Shown piece after piece: positions 22,279 to 33,586 of a stretch of 64,000 nucleotides of DNA; position 1 is the stretch's first letter; each line of letters begins with the position of its first letter. The DNA comes from Deroplatys truncata (taxonomy: Eukaryota > Arthropoda > Insecta > Mantodea > Mantidae), in NCBI GenBank assembly GCA_030765065.1, contig CM060979.1, positions 105,202,350 to 105,266,349 on the forward strand. The letters run 5' to 3'. Position numbers and translations under genes: made by a program. A model generated the notes under the pieces. The model was given only the letters and a program-made list of their open reading frames with translations, did no database searches and was not told the DNA's origin.

Positions 22279-23010
22279 ACCTTGCTGAACTGTACATACA
22301 TATCCATGAAGGTGGAACCAAGCCTCGTCCGTATAAAATATTAAATATGAATCTATTTCGCCATTGTGTACACTATTGAGACTCCACTCACAAAATGCGC
22401 GCCTAATTACAGGAACACTGGTTGAAGAGCATGTGCCGCAGTTATTTTATATGGTTTTAACTTAAGCAATTTTGTAGCTCTTCGTGCAGAGCCATAAGAA
22501 ATGCCTGCTGTGAAAGACGCCTAAGTGATTTCCGGGGGGGGGGATTCTCCAAACGATGACCGATGTCGTCTAAAGTTTACTCGGTAAGAACCGCCGTCTT
22601 TTAGATTTCTTAGCCTGAATACTTCCTGTGGCCTGAAATTTATTGTGAAGTTCAGGGATTGTTGTACGGCCTGGAACTTTTACACCTGGAATCTTTCTGC
22701 AAATCGTAGTTTCACTTGGCGAGCTGACTGAATTAACACATACGAATCATAAATAAATACACGCTGTGCAATAGAAACATATACTGAGCCATAATATACT
22801 TTGTGACTAAGTACAGGGCAAAATAATAAATAACTCGTAATAACCGAACTACATCACATCACCGTCAACTCAATACTACACTTCACACTGCAGAACAAAA
22901 CCACGTCAACAGCGTGACCTTGTTTATAGCAGCAGTGCGTTATCATATTTCCACACGCCCAGCGGAAAAACACCGCGCAGCCGGTTCGTAGTTTCTTGCC
23001 TCTCCCGATA

Positions 23011-23229
23011 TTATTCCAGGTCTAATTAAACTTTTTATTAATGGTATCGTTTGTTTATCTACCGAATCATTTATTATTTATCTAATTTTCAATCTACTTC
23101 ATCTCGTACTGAATGTACAGTTACACACTCCAATTATGCTGTTTAACTTTCTGTTCCAACCTTCCACAGCGTTGTTTGTGCGGTGGCGTTGGCCATGATA
23201 TTCCAGAGTTCTATCGGCATACTTTACTT
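23011..23229. other. Short gene-free gap
   Basis: Nothing recognised between the transposon terminus and the MULE remnant. Confidence 0.4.
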
Positions 23230-24320
23230 GTTCAACCACAGATCTACAAAATAATCGAATAATGCCAGTATCTGTTCTCGTTCTTTGGAGCTGTAGACAT
23301 TATTTCCAACAAGCCGTCTTCAACTATTTCTCTGGGCACTAAAGTCAATGCTGCACATATCTTGCACGAAAGTCGCACACCTGAGTTCTCCCTGTGCTCC
23401 TTGGTTAATCCAATTTCTTGAATTTTTCTCCATAGACATTGGTTGAAATGGAAGTTGCAACCAGAGATCCACATATTAGCAAATTCGTTCTTTGGCGTTA
23501 ATCGAAGCACTTTCAAATTCTATGTTGATTAACCGCGGTTTCCATTCAGGGTAAGTATTTTTCAGAAGGTTGAAAAGACGGCTGTACGTTTCTTCAGTTT
23601 TGTTGGGTAGCAAAGCAAACAGCACCGGACAAACATTGGTCTCCTCGTGACAGTTTCCAATATCAACATGGATGGTGAATATCTGTTTGAATTGTTTCGA
23701 ACTATAAAATGCACTATCAACAAAGAAAGGTCCGTTCTTCTGAAGAACGTTCCCACATTTTCACTATCAAACACAATTATTCGTGCTTTGACTGGAGTCA
23801 TCAATTTCCAATAAGCTAGAGCCATTCGGTAAAATTAACAACTCTTCGGGCAAGATAATGTCTTTAGAACATTCTGAATTTAGTGAGGTACCAAGTGCTG
23901 CACGTCTCATTTTACACAAAGCGGTTTGTACATTCTAGTATCTGGGGAATTCAGCTACAAATTCGTATTCTTCTGATTTCACATCCTGAAGTTCTTCGTG
24001 GAAAATCTTGTAAACTGGTACTGATATATTTTCGTTGGCTCGTTTTTTAAATCTATCCTGTTTCTTTTGTATTTCAATGATTGCCACATTAAGAATGTAT
24101 GTAGGATTCTGCTGGGAAATTATCCTACCCTCAGTTGAAATTTGTAGCCGATCATGACATCCTCCTCTTCTCTCGACACAAACCCAAGATCTTCCATTTT
24201 CTGTTTCCCTATGAAGACGGCACTGATATCCCACCTCTTGCTGTTTTAGCGACGGTCGTCCTTTTCTTTTGTGACCATTTCGTATTCATCAGCCATAGCG
24301 AATCTGTAGCACAATCATGA
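23230..24320 (-). pseudogene. FLYWCH/MULE-type transposase remnant
   Basis: Mutator-like transposases of this group pair an N-terminal FLYWCH zinc finger with a MULE catalytic domain. On the minus strand a start near 24292 (MADEYEMVTK) leads, after a frameshift, to GYQCRLHRETENGRSWVC and GGCHDRLQISTEG (24234-24120), a FLYWCH-like finger. A linker (EELQDVKSEEYEFVAEFPRY, then one stop) precedes the catalytic part: FFVDSAFYSSKQFKQIFTIH, then CPVLFALLPNKTEETYSRLF, then NIEFESA, and in another frame GCNFHFNQCLWRKIQEIGL. The usual DFE of the second acidic motif reads EFE here. Frameshifts near 23760 and 23510 and stops show decay. The inverted termini were not identified. Confidence 0.75.
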
Positions 24321-24599
24321 TAACATGGGGTTGCTGAGGTGGCTGGTCGCTAAGCCCATGGGTTGCCAAGATGGGGGTACTAAAGCCACGGGTCGCTAAA
24401 ACTACGTCTGTAAAACCACGCACCGGGAGGACAAAGGCATTTTCGCAAACTTTTTATTACTTTCTACCAAACACCTGTTTATCCTTCTGTACTGTGTTTC
24501 AACAATTTTTTTGTTTGTTTCCACAATTGTCAACCCTATTTTACATATAGATGTGTATTAGGGTTATAGTTTACAAAAAAGTAAAAACTAAATTCAATA
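24321..24599. other. Gene-free stretch with short internal echoes
   Basis: Around 24330-24420 the phrases GGTCGCTAAG, GGTTGCCAAG and GGTCGCTAAAA recur in a short degenerate tandem pattern. No gene was recognised. Confidence 0.45.
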
Positions 24600-25188
24600 A
24601 CTATAACATTGCAATTTAGCATGAATGTGTCGAATAAAACATAAGAAACTGTTACAACCATAGCTTTTTAAATAAATGATACAGAGATGTACAAAATTTA
24701 TTATTACAGTGAGATAAATGACTAATAAAGAAATATCTTTTAATTTCAAAGATCAGATAGTCAAATAATAAATGGTACACTGTTTGTTCACTGCTACAAA
24801 GACGTTGGTAAATACTTGCGACATTGATGTGAAACTTTTGAAGTAATCTAATTTTCCATGGCCCTGTCATGAACTGTGTGCATACAAAATTCGGATGGAA
24901 GTTTATGCATTTAAAGCAAGTATTTAAGTCCGGAAAAATACAATCTCTGTGATGTGTCCTTTGGTTATTTATCAGTTATTGGATAGTTATCCATTATCTG
25001 TTCCAAGTGTCTGTTAATAGGTTCCAATATTCTATCTTCACACGTGATGCTGGACATTTTGAGTAACTGAATTCTTTGTGAGTGTTCGCAGCTGTCGTTG
25101 CTAATTCATCTGCTTTTTCATTGCCTAGTAATCCTTCATGACCCTTAACCCGGGATTTCAACATTAAATACCCATTCCAACATCGCAA
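24600..25188 (-). pseudogene. LINE ORF2 tail: RNase H end and C-terminal domain
   Basis: On the minus strand 25188-24994 reads SRVKGHEGLLGNEKADELAT, the last conserved motif of an RNase H domain as found in Jockey- or R1-like non-LTR elements. After stops, 24870-24652 reads CSSEQTVYHLLFDYLIF, matching the Cys/His segment near the ORF2 C-terminus (usually C.CG..QTV.HLLFDC). Here the first Cys pair is partly lost and the final Cys is Tyr. The upstream reverse transcriptase is absent, as expected for a 5'-truncated copy. Confidence 0.7.
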
Positions 25189-25739
25189 AAAGCAAGCGAG
25201 AAAAAAAAAAACAATGCGTGTAGCGGGACTGAAAAGCCGAGCACATGCATTTTTTTACCAACATGTTATTTTCATTCCCGGCTCAACAAGAAGCGAAAAT
25301 ACCGTTTCAAGAAAAGGAATGTCGGAGAGGAATCTTTGCGACCTCTTTGAGATTCTGTTTTGTATGAAAAAAAAATGGTTTGTTAGTCATTAGTACTGTT
25401 ATCCTGTTAAAATGTTAGCTCCCTTGTTTTGATAAACGGAGGGGAAATATGAATACTAGATATGATAGGTGCATGCGTGTCACCAGGATTTTCTTTTTGG
25501 ATAAGGGACAAGCATCAACATTGTTTCAGATATACCAATTGCTAGATCTTATATGCTCATAAAAATGTGATAACCAATTTAATGTGATGATAACACCCAG
25601 TTTAACAACAACCATCCTGAATTATGTGTGTTATTAAGGCTATATTTTAAACAACTGTTAAATCTCATTTCAGTTAATCCAGTGTAAGCAGTATGAAGTA
25701 AATAGCTTTTTTCTCCCTTCACAACCACTTGAATTTAGT
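25189..25739. other. Gene-free stretch
   Basis: No gene recognised. An A12 run lies at about 25201, at the edge of the LINE remnant. Confidence 0.45.
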
Positions 25740-26245
25740 CATTTCTGACTTTATAGGATACAGGGTATACAATGTCAGGTATACAATGGAGGAGGACACC
25801 TCATGCACCCACGGGAGATCTATTGCGGCTACCCCACCCAGGAGGAAGGGTTGAAATGAATGAACCATAGGAGGCTTTAGGCCGCAGGCAGATAGGCCAC
25901 AGAGACACGTGGAAATCCCTAATAGTTCTTGGCGCAAGACCCATCCCGCTACTGCAGCTTCCCAGAGAGAGCAATGAACGACCTGTTTGAACCAGGCAGC
26001 CCTCTAGTGTCCACGGGGAATACTCTTTCCTTGCAGCAAATATCTGCGCCATCTGTCGGCACCGTCTCACGCCACACTGAAACATGAGAAGGAAGCGGAA
26101 TAAAAGGGAAATGAGAGAAAGAAAATAACATTCGCCTACCGGCCAAGGAAATCCACGAAAAACCCAGGGTCAGGGTGGGCGGTCAACGAGAATCGAACCC
26201 GTGAATTCCCGAATGCGAGCCTTACACATCACCGTGGAGCCATCC
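25740..26245 (-). repeat. tRNA-derived SINE, about 0.5 kb
   Basis: The minus-strand head reads AAGGCTCGCATTCGGGAATT and then the B box GGGTTCGATTCTCG, followed by GGGTTTTTCGTGGATTTCC. The same head type occurs at 11500 and 36703, while the tails differ, so the copies represent subfamilies. Confidence 0.65.
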
Positions 26246-27440
26246 TTAGTTTCCTCCCTTGTTTTCGAACAAAGCTGAAGCTGTTGAGCTTACTGAAGAT
26301 TCCATCAGTTATATACGTGTGTTGAAAGTTGTAGATATTCAGAGTAAATTAACCAGCGAGCTGTGCATTCAGCGAAAAGCGTCCAAACAAGTAGGTATAC
26401 CCTTCTGACTATTACGATTTGGGTGAAACATTAGTGCTATGGATTACATTATTGAAACTCCTCAGGTCTTATTTTAACTTACATGAATACTGCTCTGTTC
26501 AACTCAATATCTATGTTTCTTGTACCAGTACAGATAATTGCAAAATATTCTTCTCTACTGGAATTGAAAACCAATATTTTAAGCAAAATCAAGCTGACCT
26601 CATTGTCGCAGGAGATCCGGGAAGGAGTTGATAATTCTTTCACCACAGAAAGAGGGTGAATTGAAATCAAAACTTTGTATTCAGAAGATAAATTCGCATT
26701 TGAAATAAGAATGTGTGAAACATGCTGATGAGGCATTGAAGTAGTAATGCTAATAATAATAATAATAATAATTATTATTATTATTATAATATAAGGAATG
26801 TCATTAAAGCAAACAATATAATGTGTCATCCTTACCAGTTTCTCTCCCGATTGCGTGTTCAAATACTACCTTATATATGGTGGAACGGGGTGTATACGTT
26901 CAACAGTAAACTGCTAAGAGAACATGCTGAAGGAACAAAAATACTTAACAATCTTTGGTCTATTCCCAAGCATTTCTCTAAAAGCAAGTGATTTGCAATG
27001 CTGCAAAGCAATGTAATTTGTGAAAGCGCGGTACGGCCTTTGCGGTAGGTCACGAAGTAAACCTGGCACTATTGCTCGACAAACTAAATAAGCGTATCGT
27101 TCAGTGCCATATCCTTGTATCTTATGCACAGTGCTACTCCACAAAGCAAACGAACCATAGCGTTTGGTGAAGTATGCATATACAATGTTTTCTACAACAG
27201 CACTTCCAAGAAGAGTATGCACTGCCACTGTTACACATGTTTTTCCGATCGCTTGATGGTTTTGTCTGCTCTCTGTCGATATGAAGCGTTTGCATTTGTC
27301 ATTATATTATATTGTTGAATAACAATGTAAGTGCTACACTAAACATGTATAACACTAGTCTGCATGATATCGGATGATTTAAAACTAATAAGTGATTCTG
27401 ACTCACTTTTTATGCTGATTTCAGAACTGTTTTTAGTTTT
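26246..27440. other. Gene-free stretch
   Basis: A minus-strand open frame at 26914-27228 contains STVHKIQGYG, which echoes a helicase motif, but nothing around it supports that. An AAT/ATT microsatellite is listed separately. Confidence 0.4.
26748..26790. repeat. AAT/ATT palindromic microsatellite
   Basis: An (AAT)n run turns directly into an (ATT)n run, giving a perfect hairpin-forming tract. Confidence 0.9.
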
Positions 27441-27499
27441 TTTCTATCACGTACAGTTTTTTCACATTTTCACTTCAAAAATATAGAGATATAAGGATA

Positions 27500-28036
27500 T
27501 TGCTTCTGCCACTACACATGAAATTTGGCTTGATGAAGCAATTTGTAAGGGCTCTACCCTCTGCTTCAAGTATCTTTCCCTTCATTACACAAGACAAATT
27601 AAAGGCTGGAATTTTTGTTGGTCCTCAAATAAAGAAATTGATGAAGGATGAAGATTTTGAGAAGACAATGAATGAGAGAGAAATAGAAGCATGGACCGCC
27701 TTCCGATCAGTTACTGAAAACTTCTTAGGCAATAACAAAGATCCTAATTACAAGGCCATTGTCGAAACAATGTTGGAAAATTTCAACAAGATTGGTTGTA
27801 ACATGAGTGTAAAGGTGCATTTTCTGCATTCACATATCGACTACTTTCCAGAAAATCTGGGGCATTATAGTGAAGAGCAGGGTGAACGTTTTCACCAAGA
27901 TAAGGAAATGGAGAGGAGCTACCAGGGGAGATGGAATGAAACTATGATGGCCGACTACTGTTGGATGTTGAGGAGGAACAGCCATCTTCAAGGATCTGCA
28001 AGGAAGTCAAAGAAGAGAAAGCATGAAAAAAATTAA
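27500..28036 (+). CDS. C-terminal fragment of a repeated arthropod protein family
   Basis: 178 codons are open, and the frame also stays open upstream to about 27460, so the true start lies upstream; the first ATG is at 27518. Recognisable family blocks are LLPLHMKFGLMKQFVRAL, LKAGIFVGPQIKKLM, VHFLHSHIDYFPENLG, SEEQGERFHQD, YQGRWNETMMADYCWMLRR and a Lys-rich tail. I know this signature from many unannotated arthropod proteins, where it recurs in multiple copies. A mobile-element origin is likely, but the function is unknown. A splice-acceptor-like TTTTTTTCTATCACGTACAG ends near 27455, and AATAAA follows the stop at about 28080, so it may be a last exon. It has no frameshift, unlike its neighbours. 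Confidence 0.6.
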   Translation: MLLPLHMKFGLMKQFVRALPSASSIFPFITQDKLKAGIFVGPQIKKLMKDEDFEKTMNEREIEAWTAFRSVTENFLGNNKDPNYKAIVETMLENFNKIGCNMSVKVHFLHSHIDYFPENLGHYSEEQGERFHQDKEMERSYQGRWNETMMADYCWMLRRNSHLQGSARKSKKRKHEKN

Positions 28037-29296
28037 ATGAAACTTTTTGGATTCCTGTTTTGTTAAAATGTAGTCATGAAATAAATTAGGGGAGTTCTTG
28101 AGAGTATTCTTAAAATGTTTCTTGAATAAAAACTTACCTTGTGTGAAATGGTATTTGAATACTTTTCTAAGCTCATTACTAAAATTGTCAAAACATTACT
28201 TATTTTGTGTAAAACCCTGACGTGATAGAAAAAAAACGGAAGTTATTTCTGGAATCAGCATAAAAACGTGATTCAAGAACACCTACTTTTAAGAAATCAT
28301 CTGACAAAAACTTTGAAAATGCAGACTAGTGTAATTGAAAACAAAGCTTCAAGTTATTACTGGAAAATAAATGGATAAAGAAAGAAAAAGAAAATAATGC
28401 ACGAATGAAGCTTTTGACAGTCATTGTTGAAAATGCTCGCGCCTTTTCATATCCACATATTCCTCTGACCACATGTAATTTGAAAACAGAAGATAATTTC
28501 TGTAGATCATATATAAGACTTTAACATCACCGTCGTAACTGACTCACTGATGTAGCACCCATGGACAAAATCCCTTTCACTAATACCTGAACCGCAAGTA
28601 TAACGGTAAAGATTTATTCGCAACAAATTTATAATTATTAATGTACCTAAAACAATTCAGTGAAAAACTTCCTTTTACCCACTTTTTCCGTTACTCCGTT
28701 CCAGAACTTACATCATTGGCTACAGAATATTTATTGCTGCATCGAAGATGTGGGCGCACTTTGGAATCTCATTGTTGGCATAGAGTTTTTCATTAACCGC
28801 TTTGTTGAACAGTGCCCAATGATGGAGAGCTTTTGCTAGCATTTATCTTGATAAAGTTTCAATTGCATTACTAGTGCTGCATCCTAGCTCTAGTACATTA
28901 AAATAGTGTTTATAACTGGCTTCGATTTGCGAATGCTTCCATAGTGACTTCCTTAAGTAGTCCATCATTATTCGATACCTCACCTATTTGCGTAACTTCC
29001 TTATCAGCCTGACTCAGTCGTCCTGCTTGATTAAGGCCAGGAGTGTACGACACGTGGCGTGGGCGTTGCTAAACGTTCCACACTTATTACGATTGTGGGG
29101 AAACTTCAACTGTAAATTATATCAAATCAATTCATTTTACAAAACTGTTGCACAAGGAAAATATGTTCAATTGCTCTTAAACTATCCATAGCATTAATCG
29201 CATTTAGATATTCACAGGCATCACGGCATAAATACAGCTTAAATTTAAGACACAAACTAATTTTTATAGCGAATCTAGAGCCCAAAGAAAAAAAAC
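28037..29296. other. Gene-free stretch
   Basis: Apart from the AATAAA near 28080, nothing recognisable. Confidence 0.45.
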
Positions 29297-30134
29297 CCTG
29301 ATGTTTTGCACTCATTTGACTTTCTCTACTCTTGTTCAAACTATTTTTATAAACGCTTATTCTCTATCTACTTCATGTTAATCGAGTTATCGAGATGCTA
29401 ATGTTATTGCTAATTTTCTTGTAGGTGCAAGGGTAATATGGTAGGCTTTAAACGATAGTCAAATCTTTTAAGAGCTGGTTACTATGTGGAGCATTTCATC
29501 CTCTCTACATGTTCAGGACATAAAAAAACGAATAACAAATTCCTATTTGAGAAAAAGTTTAAGTATTGGAAAATTCAAACAAATAACAGGAATATCTCGG
29601 AAAAAAATGTGTATGACATAAATTGTGTATTTTAACCAGATCTACAGTTTTTGTAAAGTAAAATTTTGTCTATCTCTTACGACTTACCAGTTATGCGAAA
29701 GCCATTCAGAATGAAGAGGACTTTTGGGGACATTCTCAGCATATGCATTTAATTTGCCATCAAAATATCTTAAACGTGTGATATTTTAATCAAAATCGTT
29801 AGAGCCATTTTTGAGAAACTCAAAATTTTCGAAAAATGTCCCATGTAAAACTTAGTCTGGGGTGGGGGGATTTTCTTGAAAATCTTCGTGTCGCATCCTT
29901 GGAAGACAGTAAACTCGAGTACCAAGTTTGGTATTTATCGTACTTTTCGTTTTTGAGCTATGCTGTTCACAGACTGACACAAATACACACACACACACAC
30001 ATTCGGACATGTTTCCAAAAATGCTTTATTTGGATTTAGGTCACCTCAAAACACGTATTTCCGGTGAAATCTCGATATCGAATTTTTGGGTGGAATACCA
30101 TACTTCCCCACTTACTATACGTAGCAGAGAAGGT
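29297..30134 (-). repeat. R1 repeat, complete minus-sense copy
   Basis: It begins CCCTGATGTTTTGCACTCAT and ends TACGTAGCAGAGAAGGT, with the internal ACTTTCTCTACT near its start. A short CA tract (29980-30000) occupies the usual position. Confidence 0.75.
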
Positions 30135-30732
30135 AATATTACTGCATGTTTCATTCAATATGGCATGTAAAATCACTCTTTAAGCTATGGGCATCTGTAC
30201 CCCGTCCATATGGTATAGTATAGTATCCGTACAAAGTGATCATTTTCCAAGTTAACGTTATTCGTTAAATTTATAAACAAACAGAAATAATATCAAATTA
30301 GGCAATATGAACTTGGTGTATGCGCAATACATAAAACAAAACACATATCGTAAGTCGGTTTTTTATTGCTAAAGAACCCTTGGGGAGGGGGAGATTAGCA
30401 AGAGCTTAATAGATGCGGTATGACAGTTCAACCAACATAACAATGAATATTTTGAAAGCTCCTAAATGCTACAGAAAATACCCACTGAAGAAATTTTGAT
30501 GGGTCACATATACTGATGATGCAAAAGTAGCGTAGTCTTTTAATTGGAATTTGGTATGGTTGGTTGGATGATATAAATTCTGTTTTATAGAATTGATGCA
30601 TTTAGATTTTATCTGACATAAATTTTATATTTCAGTAAGTTCTACATTTTTGTCTTGTAGGATTTTCTATACAGTTATACAATATTATACAAATTTTATT
30701 CAGAAACGAGTTTGATTAAAATATCTATAGTA
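30135..30732. other. Gene-free stretch
   Basis: No gene recognised. The segment 30600-30710 contains loosely R1-like phrases. Confidence 0.4.
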
Positions 30733-30843
30733 TGGAGAGGAAGTATTGCGTTCTACTCAAAAATTCGATACCGAGATTTCAGCGAAAATATAGATTTTGA
30801 GGCTCCCTGAATGCAAAACAACAACATTTTTAGAAAAAGGTCC

Positions 30844-30846
<3 letters not shown>

Positions 30847-30878
<32 letters not shown>

Positions 30879-30915
30879 TGTGTGTGTGTGTGTGTGCGCG
30901 CGCGCGGGTGCGCGC
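30847..30915. repeat. GT/GC dinucleotide tract
   Basis: GT repeats pass into GC repeats (GCGCGCGCG) inside the R1 microsatellite position; the alternating purine-pyrimidine pattern could adopt Z-DNA. Confidence 0.9.
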
Positions 30916-30955
30916 GCGTGCCTGTTGCCTGTCTGTGGACTGCATTACTAAAAAA

Positions 30956-31800
30956 TCTGATGTGTTACACTCACGTGACTTTCTCTACTCTTCTACAAAC
31001 TATTTTTACAAACGCTTATTCTCCATATGCTTCATGTTAATCGAGATGTTAATCTTATTGCTAATTTTCTTGTAGGTGTAAGGGGAATATGGTAGGCTTT
31101 AAGCGATAATCAAATCTTTTAAGAGCTGGTTGCTATGTGGCGCATTCCATTCTCTTTGCATGTGCAGGACATAAAAAAATGAATAACGAATTCCCATTTG
31201 AGAAAAAGTAAAAGTATTGGAAAATTTAAGCGAATAACAAGCAATATCTCGAAAATGGTTCACTCAATAAAAAAAATGTATATGAAATAAATTGTGTATT
31301 TTAACGCGATATACATTTTTTGTGTAGTAAATTTTTTTCTATCTTATGGTTTACCAGCTATGCAAAAGTCGTTCCCAATGAAGAATACTTTTGGAGACAT
31401 TCCCAGAAAATTCAAGATATACATTGTATTTGTCGTGATAGTAACTTAAATATACCATATTTTAATCAAAATCGTTAGAGCCATTTTTGAGAAAATTAAA
31501 ATTTTCGAAAAATTTTCTATGTAAAGGGTAATCTGGGGTGGGGGTATTTTCTTGAAAACCTTCGTGTCGCATCTCTGGAAGATACTGAACCTAAATACCA
31601 AGTTTGGTGTTTATCCGACTGTTCGTTTCTGAGTTATGCTGTGAAACACGGACACACAGACATACATACGGACATGTTTCCAAAAATGCTTTTTTTGGAT
31701 TCAGGGGGCCTCAAAACATATATTTCCGGTGAAATCTCGGTATGGAATTTTTGGGTGGAATACAATACTTCCCCTACTTACTATACGTAGTAGAGAAAGT
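30956..31800 (-). repeat. R1 repeat, complete copy nested in another R1
   Basis: It starts TCTGATGTGTTACACTCACG and ends AGTAGAGAAAGT, with A5-A6 on both sides. It is 845 bp with an almost unexpanded CA site (ACACACAGACATACAT at about 31650). Confidence 0.8.
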
Positions 31801-32085
31801 AAAAATGAAAAGTCATTACTCATTAAATACCAAAATAGTAAGTTGCTATTCCTTTTTTTTCGTGGTCATGCAAAAAAGCATGGAACCTCAAGCCATCACA
31901 TAGCAATATGCTTTTTAAAAATCTAACTGTCGCTTTAGCCTTCTATGTACTTATGCTTACAACTAATGTGTAATTCATGTGTAATTAAAGATTCTCGTTT
32001 AACAAGAAGTAGTTTAACGGAGTAGTAAGATTTAGTAGGAATAGTTTGTAGAAGTGTGAATAGAGAAAATCATGTGAATGCAGCC

Positions 32086-33553
32086 CATAAGGTTTTAGAA
32101 AAAGGTCCTCTGTGTGCGTGTGTGTCTGTCTGTGAACAGCATAACTCAAAAACGAAAAGTTGGTTAAATATCAAACTTGGTATTCAAGTTCATCTTCCAA
32201 GGATACAGCACGAAGATTTTCAAGAAAATCTCCCTTCACATGAACAATTTTTTGGGTATTTTTTATTTTTTTTAAAGTGGCTGTAATGATCCTGGTTAAA
32301 ATAACGTACTTTTAAGATATTTATATGACAAATATAATGAGTTTCTTGAATTTTTTGCTTCATTCTGAATGACTTTTTTTATTACTGATAAACTATAAGA
32401 TAAGAAACGGAATCTTGCTACACAAAATATGTAGACCTCGTTATAGGAACACAATTTATGTCGAGTAAAATTTTTTGTGGCTTTCGGCATTTCCGTGTTA
32501 TTCTGTGTTACTGGCATGAATTTTCAAAAACGTATATCTTTTACTTTCTCTACTACGTGCCTATAGTAAATAGAAAAAGTATTGCATTCCACCCAAAAAT
32601 TGGCTATCAAGATTTCATCGAAAATACACGTTTTGAGGATCCCTGAATCCAAAAATGGTCTACGCGCGCGAGCTTGCGTTTGTGTCTATGTAAACATCAT
32701 AACTCTAAAACGAAAAATCGATTAAATACGAAACTGATATGAAATTTTAGTGCCTTCCAGGGATGCGACACGAAGATTTTCACCCAAACTACCTTTACAT
32801 GGAAAAAGTTTCATTAGTTTTTATTTTCTCAAAAATGGCTCTAACGATTTGGATAAAAATGCATATGTTTAAGATATTTACACAATAAATAAAATTTATA
32901 TCTTGAATTTTCTGGGAGTAGCCTGTGAAGCCCTCTTCATTCTGAGTGACTTTTGTATCACTAGTAAATTCTAAGGTACATAAATATTTCATGATATATA
33001 AGCATCAGGATAATCTGAATATCGTCGAGGTATTCCAGCTGGCAATCAAACTGAAAAAGGAATTTACACTTTTTGTTATTCCTGCTAATGAATTTTTTTG
33101 AATTAATTGTTTATATATATTAAATTGAGTAAAATTCTTGCTCAAAATATAATAAGAACTTATCAAGAAAACCTTGCTACACAAAAATGTAGATCTTGTT
33201 AAAGGACCAATTTATATCAAATAAAAACTTTTGTGGCGTTAACCACTTAAGTGGTATTATTTTTTATTGGCTTGAGTTTTGAAATACTTATACCTTTTCA
33301 ACTGGTAAATCACTATTCGTTTATTTTTTCGTGGTTATGCAAAGAGCATGGTATTTCAAAGACATCACAAAGCCACTTTTTAAGAATTTGACTATCACTT
33401 TAACCTATTATATTCTTTTTATGCCAACAACGAAATGTGTAATGAAAGTTTATCTCGATTAACAAGAAAGAGAAGCAAAAGCTCATTGCATGAAAAGTAG
33501 AAGAGTGAGTAGAGAAAGTTATTTGAATGCAACACAAAAACATTGGAAACATG

Positions 33554-33586
<33 letters not shown>

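Larger units (their letters stand above)
17658..22289 (+). mobile_element. SINE-like retroposon (about 0.24 kb), split by an LTR element
   Basis: A GC-rich segment (17658-17887, resuming at 22283-22289) is flanked by CTGTATATACATATCC (17642-17657) and CTGTACATACATATCC (22290-22305), a 16-bp target duplication with one mismatch. Long duplications of this kind indicate insertion by a LINE-type machinery. In plus sense it contains a B-box-like GTTCGAGCCCC near 17767. No poly-A tail is present. Whether it is tRNA-derived or a short LINE tail is undecided. Confidence 0.65.
17249..22750 (-). pseudogene. Tc1/mariner-superfamily transposase, split by nested insertions
   Basis: On the minus strand, 22750-22306 encodes the DNA-binding half (TTIPELHNKFQATGSIQAKK, then GHRLENPPP) and the first catalytic block (YTDEAWFHLHGYV). 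The frame resumes at 17657 as GYVYTENNRYWSSDKPNIVHE and continues to 17249 with LQQDSATDHTA and CDFYLWGNLK. The catalytic Asp residues of all three blocks are present, but there are several frameshifts and stops. It is a different copy and subfamily from the gene at 12721. The 16-bp duplication falls exactly in the GYV-YT codons, so the protein alignment confirms the insertion site. Confidence 0.8.
16970..23010 (-). mobile_element. DNA transposon with inverted termini, carrying nested insertions
   Basis: GCTACGAACCGGCTGCGCGG at about 16984-17003 is repeated inverted at about 22975-22991 (CGCGCAGCCGGTTCGTAG), with similarity continuing outward to GAGA and inward to the TTTTTCC run. Between them lies one minus-strand transposase. 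Removing the nested insertions (about 4.6 kb) leaves about 1.4 kb, a normal size for Tc1/mariner-superfamily elements. Exact outer ends and the target site were not resolved. Confidence 0.7.
30733..32085 (+). repeat. R1 plus-sense copy interrupted by a reverse R1 copy
   Basis: Plus-sense R1 runs from 30733 through the GT tract to GCATTACTAAAAA (30949-30955). It resumes at 31801 with AAAAATGAAAAGTC and then jumps to the distal R1 part (31850-32085). The inner minus-sense copy is listed separately. The breakpoint is the A-run of the R1 phrase ACTCAAAAACGAAAAGTC. Confidence 0.7.

Noticed and set aside
26914..27228. Helitron or PIF1-type helicase fragment (STVHKIQG)
   Set aside because: Only one motif matches. 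The following residues do not fit the family, and no other helicase motif is near.
30757..31075. Several short frames made of Thr-His, Cys-Val or Arg-Ala runs
   Set aside because: They are translations of the GT/CA/GC microsatellite, not proteins.
30943..31820. CATTACT (30943-30949 and 31814-31820) as a target duplication of the nested R1 copy
   Set aside because: The plus-sense R1 phrase AAAAA-GAAAAGTC already resumes at 31801, before the second CATTACT, so the true junction is the A-run and the repeat is probably coincidental.
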